Positions 1 to 5,932 of a DNA stretch of 6,237 bases are shown in pieces. The notes under the pieces were generated by a model, which saw nothing but the letters and a program-made list of their open reading frames with translations, did not search any database and was not told the origin of the DNA. Within the stretch, counting starts at the first letter, position 1; the number at the start of each line of letters is the position of its first letter. The position numbers were made by a program, and so were the translations under genes. This DNA comes from an uncultured Bacilli bacterium (GTDB lineage Bacteria; Bacillota_I; Bacilli_A; RF39; UBA660). The DNA is taken from positions 1 through 6,237 of the forward strand of contig CANRDA010000051.1 of NCBI GenBank assembly GCA_947629285.1, in the 5' to 3' direction.

Positions 1-97
1 TTTAAATATTAATACTATAATTTCATTAAATAGTAAAATAAAAGATAAAAAAACTTTTATAGAAAAAGAATATAAAGAGAAGCCTATCATTAGATAG
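1..97 (+). CDS. C-terminal end of an unidentified plus-strand gene (partial)
   Basis: From base 2 the plus strand stays open for 31 codons and stops at TAG 95-97. The encoded tail is lysine/glutamate-rich (it contains KIKDKK and EKEYKEKP) and looks like the charged end of a soluble protein. Base composition supports this strand: true coding strands in this window are purine-rich, and the plus strand is A/G-rich up to about base 90 and then turns T-rich where murD begins. The gene would converge on murD, with the two 3' ends overlapping by 8 bp (90-97) and no room for a separate terminator. Too little is visible to assign a family. A hydrophobic minus-strand frame starting at 90 is the competing reading and looks more like an antisense shadow. 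Confidence 0.5.
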   Translation, partial: LNINTIISLNSKIKDKKTFIEKEYKEKPIIR

Positions 98-1445
98 ACT
101 TTTTTACTAAATCTTTAAAACAATTCCCTTTTTCTTCAAAGTTTTTAAAGTATTCATAACTACTTGCAGCCGGGCTTAATAAACATATTTTACCTTTTTT
201 TGTAATTTCTTTTGCTTTTTTTACTGCATCTTCTAAAAGTTCAATATAATATATATTTTTATTACTATTTATCTTTTCTATCTCTTTACCTATTTTATAT
301 CCTGTTGATGGCATACATATAAGGTTATTAACACCACTCTCTATTAAAAACTCTATTAATGGTTTATAGTCTATTCCCCTATCCATACCTCCAAATATTA
401 GAGTATCTACATCTTTTAATGTCTTTATTGCATTAATTGTAGCCTCAGGTATAGTAGCAATAGAATCGTTATAATATGTTATATCGTTATATGTTCCAAC
501 AAGCTCTAGTCTGTGTTCTAAAGGAATAAAAGAATTTATAGTATCAACAGTCTTATTTATATCTAAATTAAGTAATTTTGATATCAAGAGTGAGACCATT
601 ATATTAAATAAGTTATGGTCTCCAAGTAAGTTTCTTTTACTATTTTTATCGTATAGTACTTCATCATTATAAATAACACTATCATTATCTAAATATATAG
701 TATCATCACTCTTTTGATTAGTAAGAGTTACTTTATATAATTTACTTAATATTTTATTATTATTTACTTCTCTTACTAAATCATTATTATCTAAGTTATA
801 TATACCTATATCAGATGAATTTTGATATTTAAACATATTCATTTTATTTTCATAATAATGTTTTAAAGTACCTGCGTGGTCTAGGTGTTCCTCAAATAAA
901 TTAAGTATAATTCCAATATGCGGTGAGACTTCAACATATTCTAGTTGTAAAGCTGCCATTTCTATTACAAGATAAGTATTTTTATTAAATTTTTCTACAT
1001 CATCTAATATAGGATTACCAATATTACCGAGTAAGTATACATCAAGTCCTTGTTCTTTAATTATATTATATATTAGACTTACTGTTGTACTTTTACCTTT
1101 TGTACCAGTTACTCCAATAGTATTTTCTTTAAATACTTCAAGAACAAGTTCCAACTGTGATGTAATCTTATCTTTTATATCAGTTATATCTATATCTTTA
1201 AAACTAATACCTGGCGTTTTTATAATTAAATCATAATTATTTAGATTATCTAAGTAGTTATCACCGTATATTATATCTACATTAGAGTCAATAATTAAAC
1301 TACTTATATCCCTCTTATCTATTATAGTTACATGTTTATCTTTTAAATGTCTTCTTATAAAGTTATAAGTGGATACTCCCTCTTTACCAAAGCCTAATAT
1401 ACATATATTTTTATCTTTTATCTTTTCTATTATACTATTATACAT
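90..1445 (-). CDS. murD: UDP-MurNAc-L-alanine glutamate ligase, MurD family (probably the L-Glu-adding MurD2 type)
   Basis: This is a cytoplasmic ATP-dependent Mur ligase of 451 residues, the normal MurD length. It adds glutamate to UDP-MurNAc-L-Ala in peptidoglycan precursor synthesis. An N-terminal Rossmann-like UDP-binding domain (ILGFGKEG, 16-23) is followed by the ATP-binding P-loop GTKGKST (114-120), the E162/H187 region (EMAALQLE; NLFEEHLDH), a lysine in the expected carbamylated position (K201) and a C-terminal ligase domain. Several motifs that hold D-Glu in classical MurD differ: NDSKAT reads NDSIAT (326-331), GGDGKGAD reads GGMDRGID (352-359), and SPACAS reads SPAASS (424-429). The start ATG lies inside the end of murL (ATGTATAA, 8-bp overlap), which implies translational coupling. 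Being coupled to an epimerase gene, it may use L-Glu, like MurD2 of Xanthomonas; this is inferred. Membership of the MurD family is near certain, but glutamate stereopreference is not. Confidence 0.93.
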   Translation of the reverse strand: MYNSIIEKIKDKNICILGFGKEGVSTYNFIRRHLKDKHVTIIDKRDISSLIIDSNVDIIYGDNYLDNLNNYDLIIKTPGISFKDIDITDIKDKITSQLELVLEVFKENTIGVTGTKGKSTTVSLIYNIIKEQGLDVYLLGNIGNPILDDVEKFNKNTYLVIEMAALQLEYVEVSPHIGIILNLFEEHLDHAGTLKHYYENKMNMFKYQNSSDIGIYNLDNNDLVREVNNNKILSKLYKVTLTNQKSDDTIYLDNDSVIYNDEVLYDKNSKRNLLGDHNLFNIMVSLLISKLLNLDINKTVDTINSFIPLEHRLELVGTYNDITYYNDSIATIPEATINAIKTLKDVDTLIFGGMDRGIDYKPLIEFLIESGVNNLICMPSTGYKIGKEIEKINSNKNIYYIELLEDAVKKAKEITKKGKICLLSPAASSYEYFKNFEEKGNCFKDLVKKSI

Positions 1446-2796
1446 TTTCTAAAGCCTTCTTTACAATTTCTATGAATTTTTCTTCTAAGTTGTTTTCGTT
1501 ATTAAACTCTTTTTTTAAATTATGATTTAACTCTAAATCAAAGTTATTTTTATAATACTTTAATAAGTATGGTAAATTACCATCTAACTTACTTATAGTA
1601 AGACTTAGGGCATATCTAACCTCGCTATATGTTCCAACACATTCAAAAGGTTTAGTTTCGCTATAACCTGCAAGTTCTAATAAAATATTAAGCAACTCTT
1701 TATTTTCAAATAAATCTTCACCAAATATATCTACTAATTCATCTTTATATAAAAATGGACTAAGTATAATATAAACAAATAAGCATTTTGGGCATTTGCA
1801 ACACCACTCCCAGTGGATACTTTTACTTCCTACATTACAACTTCTAAATACTTTATGATATTTTTTATATTTAGAAAATAACATACCTATTTGAAATTCA
1901 CTTAAAGGTCTAAGTAGACTAAAGTATTTAATATCTAGTCCAAAGTATTTAAGTGTATAATCGTTAAAGTCGTTTTCAAACTCATAAGTTTTAGAATATT
2001 GATGATTTATCTTAGTACCTATAACAGTTGGTTCATTCGCACTTCCCTCGTTAGATAGTATTATATATTTTTTATTTTGTAAATATGATATAAAGTATGT
2101 AACAAAGGCAACCAGTGATGAAAAAGGTGTATGCCCATTTAAAAAGCCTTGGTCGTTTAATTCTATTAGTTTTTTATCTAGTACTCTTTTTACTGTAACT
2201 ATTTTCTCATCACTATATCCTGCAGTATTCGCACAATTAATACTTACATCCTTAGGATTTATAACAAAGCAAGTATTGTTTTCAAACTCATCTTTCATAA
2301 GTTCTAAAGTAACTATTGAATCTTTCCCACCACCAATAGGTATTAAATTACCATTTGGTCTATAAGTTACATCAAACTCACTTTTTTTATTATTAGTACA
2401 AGTAATATTAATAAACTCATCCATTGATACATCTATACCGTTTTTATATAGAAACTCTCCAAGTCCATAGTAATATAGTTTCTTAAACCAATTTATTTGA
2501 GTATCATCTATATATCCTGCATTTATTATTACATTAGGACTACAAGTACATTTAAAATAACTAACTAATTCTACAAGTCCTATATGAAATACTAAATAGT
2601 TAAATAAATTAGTATCTATATCATTATTTTTAATATATTCTTTATTAATTATATAGTATGGATTAAATTCACATAATCCTTCTATTTTAAAGTGATATAT
2701 TATTTTTATGGTATCGCCGTTATCAACTACTTCATAACTATCATAGTAAAAGTTTTTATATTTTTCTCTTAATTCATTAAACTTTTCTTGATTCAT
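1438..2796 (-). CDS. murL: UDP-MurNAc-L-alanyl-L-glutamate epimerase (MurL-like)
   Basis: The 452-residue protein has the size and motif pattern of MurL, the ATP/Mg-dependent epimerase that converts the terminal L-Glu of UDP-MurNAc-L-Ala-L-Glu to D-Glu. It carries an N-type ATP-pyrophosphatase-like loop, PIGGGKDS (153-160). Other conserved-looking blocks are LSNEGSANEPT (247-257), H265 with YSKTYEFE (267-274), RPLSEFQIG (296-304) and a cysteine cluster WCCKCPKC (331-338) that could bind metal. There is no signal peptide or membrane helix, so it should be cytoplasmic. Translation starts at an ATG 4 nt after a perfect AGGAGG (2801-2806) that overlaps the TAG stop of the preceding gene. The overlap with murD is the strongest functional support, because MurL acts on the product of a MurD-type ligase. 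Other PP-loop enzymes (QueC, ThiI, asparagine-synthetase-like) fit less well because the length, the C-terminal cysteine cluster and the neighbour all point to MurL. Confidence 0.85.
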   Translation of the reverse strand: MNQEKFNELREKYKNFYYDSYEVVDNGDTIKIIYHFKIEGLCEFNPYYIINKEYIKNNDIDTNLFNYLVFHIGLVELVSYFKCTCSPNVIINAGYIDDTQINWFKKLYYYGLGEFLYKNGIDVSMDEFINITCTNNKKSEFDVTYRPNGNLIPIGGGKDSIVTLELMKDEFENNTCFVINPKDVSINCANTAGYSDEKIVTVKRVLDKKLIELNDQGFLNGHTPFSSLVAFVTYFISYLQNKKYIILSNEGSANEPTVIGTKINHQYSKTYEFENDFNDYTLKYFGLDIKYFSLLRPLSEFQIGMLFSKYKKYHKVFRSCNVGSKSIHWEWCCKCPKCLFVYIILSPFLYKDELVDIFGEDLFENKELLNILLELAGYSETKPFECVGTYSEVRYALSLTISKLDGNLPYLLKYYKNNFDLELNHNLKKEFNNENNLEEKFIEIVKKALENV

Positions 2797-2800
2797 ACAA

Positions 2801-2806
2801 CCTCCT
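2801..2806 (-). promoter_or_regulatory. Ribosome binding site of murL fused to the upstream stop codon
   Basis: The minus strand reads TAGGAGGTTGTATG: the TAG stop of the Tim44-like gene forms the start of a perfect AGGAGG, followed by a 4-nt spacer and the murL ATG. Ribosomes ending the upstream gene sit directly on the murL site, so the two genes are probably translated in tandem from one mRNA. Confidence 0.8.
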
Positions 2807-3341
2807 AATAGGTATTAATACTAACAAGTACCCAATCATAATACTCCTGGTTATAAGTACTATGACAAAATTCACAGTATCCAGACTTGTTTACATCCAT
2901 AGGATGTCCACAATTAGGGCAAAATCTAACTATACCTTGTACTTTCGCACTTCTCTTTTTTTCAAATACTAATATATTTTCTTTTTCTATTCTTGATGTA
3001 TTATTACCACTTTTAAACTTTAAAGTAGTCTTATCTACTATATAATCCATATATCTTGAAATTAGTCTAACTTTTATGACATATTTATCAGGAAGTATTT
3101 CAACATCTAATACATCAGTTGACTTTACATTCAATTCATCAAACATTTCTCTTTCGTTATTTTGATTTAATATAGCAAGTCTATTTTTAAATTCTTCCAT
3201 AACACTATCACTTATAAAGTGGTCTACTCTTTTTAAATTATCTGTCATAAGACTCATGTGTAACATTACAAATATATTATCTACTTTAGTTTTAAAACTG
3301 CTTAAAGTAAATGTTGGGTCTAATTTTATTAATTCATCCAT
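2805..3341 (-). CDS. Tim44-like domain protein with C-terminal zinc ribbon
   Basis: A 178-residue soluble protein. Residues about 10-130 have the alternating helix/strand pattern of a bacterial Tim44-like (NTF2-like fold) domain: an N-terminal helical part (FKTKVDNIFVMLHMSLMTDNL), a segment describing a displaced domain (SDSVMEEFKNRL), then strands (DVLDVEILPDKYVIKVRLISRYMDYIVD). A zinc ribbon follows, with CPNC at 141-144 and CEFC at 156-159. No signal peptide or membrane segment is visible, and no catalytic residues can be named. Bacterial proteins of this architecture have no firm function; the domain is usually associated with membranes or protein interaction. The gene has a plausible promoter in the 44-bp gap after sigE and leads straight into murL, 8 bp away. 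The zinc ribbon is certain from sequence; the Tim44-like call rests on pattern recognition. Confidence 0.7.
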   Translation of the reverse strand: MDELIKLDPTFTLSSFKTKVDNIFVMLHMSLMTDNLKRVDHFISDSVMEEFKNRLAILNQNNEREMFDELNVKSTDVLDVEILPDKYVIKVRLISRYMDYIVDKTTLKFKSGNNTSRIEKENILVFEKKRSAKVQGIVRFCPNCGHPMDVNKSGYCEFCHSTYNQEYYDWVLVSINTY

Positions 3342-3356
3342 ATAATCACCACTTTA

Positions 3357-3385
3357 ATTATATCAAAATAATATACTTAATACAA
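3357..3385 (-). promoter_or_regulatory. Sigma-A-type promoter of the Tim44-like/murL/murD operon
   Basis: On the minus strand TTGTAT (3380-3385) and a perfect TATAAT (3357-3362) are 17 bp apart, and a TGA just before the -10 gives an extended -10. The -35 abuts the sigE stop codon. The predicted start near 3350 leaves only about 9 nt before the ATG at 3341, with GGTGAT as the only ribosome-binding sequence. No hairpin terminator separates sigE from this promoter, so readthrough from the sporulation operon is also possible. Confidence 0.55.
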
Positions 3386-4072
3386 TTATCTATTTTGAAG
3401 TTTTAACCTGCTTATAACTTTTTTCTCTATTCTTGATATATATGATTGACTTATACCTAGAGCCTCTGCAACCTCCTTTTGTGTGAGCTCTTTATTTCCA
3501 AATAAGCCATATCTAAGTGACATAATCTGTTTATCTCTATCGTTTAACTTTTCTAATTCCTGATAAAGTATTTTCTTTTCTATTTCTTCTTCTAAAGGTC
3601 TAGTTACTAAATCATCAGCTGTACCTAATATATCTTCTAGGTGTAGCTCATTACCCTCACTATCATAACTTAGGCTGTCTTCAAAACTAACTTCCCCTCT
3701 TCTTCTTTTATTTTTCCTTAAAAACATTAAAATCTCATTATCTATACACCTAGATGCATATGTAGCTAGTTTAATATTTTTATCTAGTTTATAAGTATTT
3801 ACTCCCTTTATTAGTCCAATAGTTCCAATACTTACTAAATCTTCTAAATCAACACCTGTATTTTCATACTTTTTAGCAAGAAACACGACTAGACGAAGAT
3901 TGTGCTCTATAAGTTTATTGCGTGCATACTCATCTCCTACCATAGATAACTCTACAAATTTTACCTCATCTTCTTTAGACAGTGGCTCAGGTAGTTTATC
4001 CGTACTACCTACAAAATATACACCTTCACTACTTAGTAATTTTTTTATAAAATTAATTATATTTTTTATCAT
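3386..4072 (-). CDS. sigE: RNA polymerase sporulation sigma factor SigE (pro-sigma-E)
   Basis: A 228-residue sigma-70 family protein that directs early mother-cell transcription during sporulation. Region 2 spans about 53-122 (RNKLIEHNLRLVVFLAKKYENTG, then EDLVSIGTIGLIKGV and KLATYASRCIDNEILMFLR). Region 4 lies at about 176-225, with the helix-turn-helix ELTQKEVAEALGISQSYISRIEKK. The N-terminus (1-18, MIKNIINFIKKLLSSEGV) is amphipathic and basic. It precedes YFVGSTDKLPEPLS, which aligns with the B. subtilis pro-sigma-E processing site EVYYIGGSEALPPPLS. The pro-peptide is thus about 9 residues shorter than the B. subtilis one. The conserved DVLGTDD region appears as DILGTADD, and LRYGLFGNKELTQKEVA matches SigE better than SigK. 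It lies 1 bp after spoIIGA with a strong GGAGG 6 nt before the ATG, inside the last spoIIGA codons. SpoIIGA next door is its processing protease. Confidence 0.96.
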   Translation of the reverse strand: MIKNIINFIKKLLSSEGVYFVGSTDKLPEPLSKEDEVKFVELSMVGDEYARNKLIEHNLRLVVFLAKKYENTGVDLEDLVSIGTIGLIKGVNTYKLDKNIKLATYASRCIDNEILMFLRKNKRRRGEVSFEDSLSYDSEGNELHLEDILGTADDLVTRPLEEEIEKKILYQELEKLNDRDKQIMSLRYGLFGNKELTQKEVAEALGISQSYISRIEKKVISRLKLQNR

Positions 4073-4073
4073 A

Positions 4074-4850
4074 TTATTCCTCCAATAATCTTTTATTAAG
4101 TATTACATCTACTCCATCTAAACTAATCTTATCCATAATTCCAAGTAATATATTTTTATACTCTTTATTATTAAAAAGTACTTTATCTACTTTTATAACT
4201 TTAATCATATTTAAACCATTTACTCCCATATATGGAATGAGTCTAAACTCTTTAATATCAAATAGTATTTTTCTTTTATCTATAAGTATTACAGGTTTTC
4301 TTGTTAAATTATCTATTAGAGTATTACCTGTATCTAGGTATGCGGTATATTTATATTTTTTATTTTTTAATATAATATCTATATTGTAATAGTTAGAATA
4401 ATTTAGTCTAAAATTTTTAGTTTGCTTAATATAAATATATAGTATTAGTGGTGAGAATATTAATAAAAATATAAAATTTATAGATAGTCCATTATTAAAG
4501 AATATTATACCTATATGCTTATATGAAAACTCTATATTAAGTAAGTATAAAAATCCTCCAAGTATAATACTTGACATATATAAATACAGTATATTTACTA
4601 AAGTATATTTTATATTTACAAATTTAAATGTAATTATAGTCATTGCTACACTTATTAAAAACTTAAGTACAAATAATAGTACACTATTTATATTAAAAAA
4701 TAAGAGCAGTATACTAATACCTCCTATAAATGCTCCAAGCATTATACGTGTTATTTTTATATTTCTTTTAAGTATTACTGATACTGTAAGTAATAATATA
4801 AAATCAATAAAAAAATTAAGTATCATGATAAGGTCTAAATATATTTTCAT
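4074..4850 (-). CDS. spoIIGA: Sporulation sigma-E factor processing protease SpoIIGA
   Basis: A membrane-embedded aspartic protease that removes the pro-peptide of sigma-E at the sporulation septum. I chose the ATG at 4850 (258 residues): the protein then begins MKIYLDLIMILNF, matching the B. subtilis start MKIYLDVIWLLNF, and GGGTGAT lies just upstream. An in-frame GTG at 4862 would add four residues but overlaps that ribosome binding site. The N-terminal half contains five hydrophobic segments (about 3-26, 36-53, 56-76, 83-106 and 122-142). The C-terminal half is the soluble protease domain, with the catalytic DTGNTL (Asp near 173), then KPVILID and RLIPYMGVNG. It is shorter than the B. subtilis protein (about 309 residues), mainly in the protease domain. 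It is the first gene of the pair with sigE. The family call is near certain from the motifs and the partner gene. Confidence 0.96.
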   Translation of the reverse strand: MKIYLDLIMILNFFIDFILLLTVSVILKRNIKITRIMLGAFIGGISILLLFFNINSVLLFVLKFLISVAMTIITFKFVNIKYTLVNILYLYMSSIILGGFLYLLNIEFSYKHIGIIFFNNGLSINFIFLLIFSPLILYIYIKQTKNFRLNYSNYYNIDIILKNKKYKYTAYLDTGNTLIDNLTRKPVILIDKRKILFDIKEFRLIPYMGVNGLNMIKVIKVDKVLFNNKEYKNILLGIMDKISLDGVDVILNKRLLEE

Positions 4851-4865
4851 TTTATCACCCACTTA

Positions 4866-4894
4866 ATTATAAAAAAAGAACACTATTAAAAGTG
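4866..4894 (-). promoter_or_regulatory. spoIIGA: Candidate spoIIGA promoter with possible Spo0A-like box
   Basis: A perfect TATAAT lies at 4866-4871 on the minus strand, immediately after the T-run of the preceding terminator. The -35 position at 17 bp spacing (CACTTT, 4889-4894) is poor, as expected of an activator-dependent promoter. A plus-strand TGTCGTT at 4893-4899 matches the Spo0A box TGNCGAA in 5 of 7 positions and overlaps the -35 zone, the geometry used at B. subtilis spoIIG. The implied leader is only about 10 nt. Both the promoter and the box are tentative. Confidence 0.35.
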
Positions 4895-4903
4895 TCGTTT
4901 TTT
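4871..4903 (-). terminator. Intrinsic terminator after the 119-residue gene
   Basis: On the minus strand a stem formed by GACACT (4892-4897) and AGTGTT (4879-4884), including one G-U pair, has a 7-nt TTTAATA-type loop and is followed by seven Ts (4871-4877). The A-run before the stem pairs with the T-run, so the structure could also stop transcription on the plus strand. It starts at the stop codon of the 119-residue gene and separates it from spoIIGA. Confidence 0.75.
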
Positions 4904-5261
4904 ATTTAGAAAGTGCTTTTTGCAATTCTGTATATTTATGGTCTATATTTTCATACATTCTTTTTAATTCAAGTTCTATTATTTCATCTAAGCTCATATA
5001 AACTCTCGCTAATTCAACATTATATAATTTAGAAAGGTTTTCTATATTACTATAACTATATTTTATCCCTGAATTTTCTAGTTGTGCTTGAACACTTTGA
5101 TGTTGACTTAATACAGCTTTAACAATTTCAACATAGTCATCGTAATCATCAATAACACCTAGATAATTTAATTTAAATTCTATTGCCTTAATAGTTCTTT
5201 TTGAACCTCCGTATAAATATAATATTTCTTCAATCTGTTCATCTGTTAGTTTGAATATCAT
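4902..5261 (-). CDS. Hypothetical helical protein of 119 residues
   Basis: I do not recognise this family. The protein is small, acidic, soluble and probably mostly alpha-helical. It opens with LTDEQIEEILYLYGGSKRTIKAIEFKL, which has the feel of a short helix-turn-helix or helical bundle. An acidic YDDYDDYVEIVKAV-like stretch follows at about 38-50, and it ends in a charged helix (SLDEIIELELKRMYENIDHKYTELQKAL, about 90-117). There are no cysteines, signal peptide or membrane segments. The start is well supported: AAGGGGG (5268-5274) lies 6 nt before the ATG. The gene is a self-contained unit, with its own sigma-A promoter upstream and an intrinsic terminator at its stop, between an exonuclease and the spoIIGA-sigE pair. 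Its codon and base use match the neighbours, so it is a real resident gene. A sporulation or DNA-related role is only a guess from position. Confidence 0.85.
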   Translation of the reverse strand: MIFKLTDEQIEEILYLYGGSKRTIKAIEFKLNYLGVIDDYDDYVEIVKAVLSQHQSVQAQLENSGIKYSYSNIENLSKLYNVELARVYMSLDEIIELELKRMYENIDHKYTELQKALSK

Positions 5262-5283
5262 GCAAATCCCCCTTACGAGCTAT

Positions 5284-5312
5284 ATATTATCATACTTATC
5301 ATAAAATGTCAA
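5284..5312 (-). promoter_or_regulatory. Sigma-A promoter of the 119-residue gene
   Basis: The minus strand has a perfect -35 TTGACA (5307-5312), a 17-bp spacer and TAATAT (5284-5289). Transcription should start near 5276, leaving a leader of about 15 nt that contains the GGGGG ribosome binding site. It sits in the gap just after the exonuclease stop codon, where no terminator is visible. Confidence 0.75.
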
Positions 5313-5315
5313 TTT

Positions 5316-5918
5316 TTAATTTTTTCTTAAAACAATAAAGGGATACCTATATAATTCTTTTAAAGTTTTAATATTATTTAATTCTAATTTTTTTAGCATT
5401 TGTAAAAATATTAAAGCAGTACCTTCACTATCATAATCTGCGCGGTGGTGCTTATCCTCATCCCAAGGAATATTATATCGTTTAACTAAAGTAGCTAAAT
5501 TATGATATTTTTCATTAGATTCTAAATATCTCGACAATCCTAAAGTGTCTATAACAGTATTATTAATTCTACCTAAATTATACTTTAAATATGCCATATC
5601 TAAAAACGATAAATCAAACTTTGCATTATGAGCTACAATAGGTACATCTCCTACCCACTTCATAAAGTCCTTAACACACTCTTCTTCATTTCTTTTACCT
5701 TTTAACATATCATTACTAATACCTGTTATTTTAGTAATTTCATCACTAACTAATGTGTTTGGATTAATTAATTCATCATATCTATCAATTATTTTACCAT
5801 TTTGAATTTTTACCGCACCAATTTCTATTATAGAATCTCCTGAATTTGGATAAAATCCAGTAGTCTCTAAATCAAATATTACATATGTATCTTCTAAAAG
5901 TGTCATATCTTGTATCAT
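5316..5918 (-). CDS. Stand-alone DEDDh 3'-5' exonuclease (PolC/DnaQ epsilon type)
   Basis: A 200-residue cytoplasmic exonuclease of the DnaQ-like superfamily, which removes nucleotides from DNA or RNA 3' ends with two metal ions. All catalytic motifs are present: ExoI FDLETTG with D16 and E18, ExoII HNAKFD with D102, and ExoIII HHRADYD with H158 and D163 (the five-residue H-D spacing of the DEDDh class). The segment leading into ExoI (LEDTYVIFDLETTG) and HRADYDSEGTALIFLQML closely resemble the exonuclease domain inserted in Gram-positive PolC, yet no polymerase domain follows: the frame closes at TAA with a short tail (LKELYRYPFIVLRKN). It is probably a proofreading- or repair-type paralogue; an RNA substrate (RNase T/oligoribonuclease style) cannot be excluded. 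The ATG lies 4 nt after AGGAGG. It follows the 6S RNA by only about 15 bp and has no other visible promoter. Confidence 0.9.
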   Translation of the reverse strand: MIQDMTLLEDTYVIFDLETTGFYPNSGDSIIEIGAVKIQNGKIIDRYDELINPNTLVSDEITKITGISNDMLKGKRNEEECVKDFMKWVGDVPIVAHNAKFDLSFLDMAYLKYNLGRINNTVIDTLGLSRYLESNEKYHNLATLVKRYNIPWDEDKHHRADYDSEGTALIFLQMLKKLELNNIKTLKELYRYPFIVLRKN

Positions 5919-5922
5919 ACAG

Positions 5923-5928
5923 CCTCCT
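5923..5928 (-). promoter_or_regulatory. Exonuclease ribosome binding site next to the 6S RNA 3' end
   Basis: The minus strand reads TTAGGAGGCTGTATG: a perfect AGGAGG with a 4-nt spacer to the ATG at 5918. The site begins only a few bases after the U4 run that ends the 6S closing stem. A read-through or processed 6S transcript would therefore expose it directly. Confidence 0.8.
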
Positions 5929-5932
5929 AATT

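Noticed and set aside
1..90. Minus-strand frame starting at ATG 90 (TAATG overlap with the murD stop)
   Set aside because: It is open to the edge and looks like a membrane protein start, but it has no Shine-Dalgarno and is T-rich, opposite in strand bias to the real genes. It is better explained as the antisense of the lysine-rich plus-strand tail, though not fully excluded.
3386..4072. Identification as SigK, SigF or SigG
   Set aside because: The adjacent spoIIGA, the pro-peptide site VYFVGSTDKLPEPLS and the ISQSYISRIEKK region match SigE; SigF and SigG lack a pro-peptide.
3900..4088. 62-residue plus-strand reading frame opposite sigE
   Set aside because: It lies wholly antisense to the 5' end of sigE and the sigE-spoIIGA junction, has no ribosome binding site, and its serine/leucine/phenylalanine-rich product is what an antisense shadow gives.
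4851..4862. GTG start adding four residues to SpoIIGA
   Set aside because: The extra codons cover the GGGTGAT ribosome binding site, and SpoIIGA proteins begin MKIYLD, which matches the ATG at 4850.
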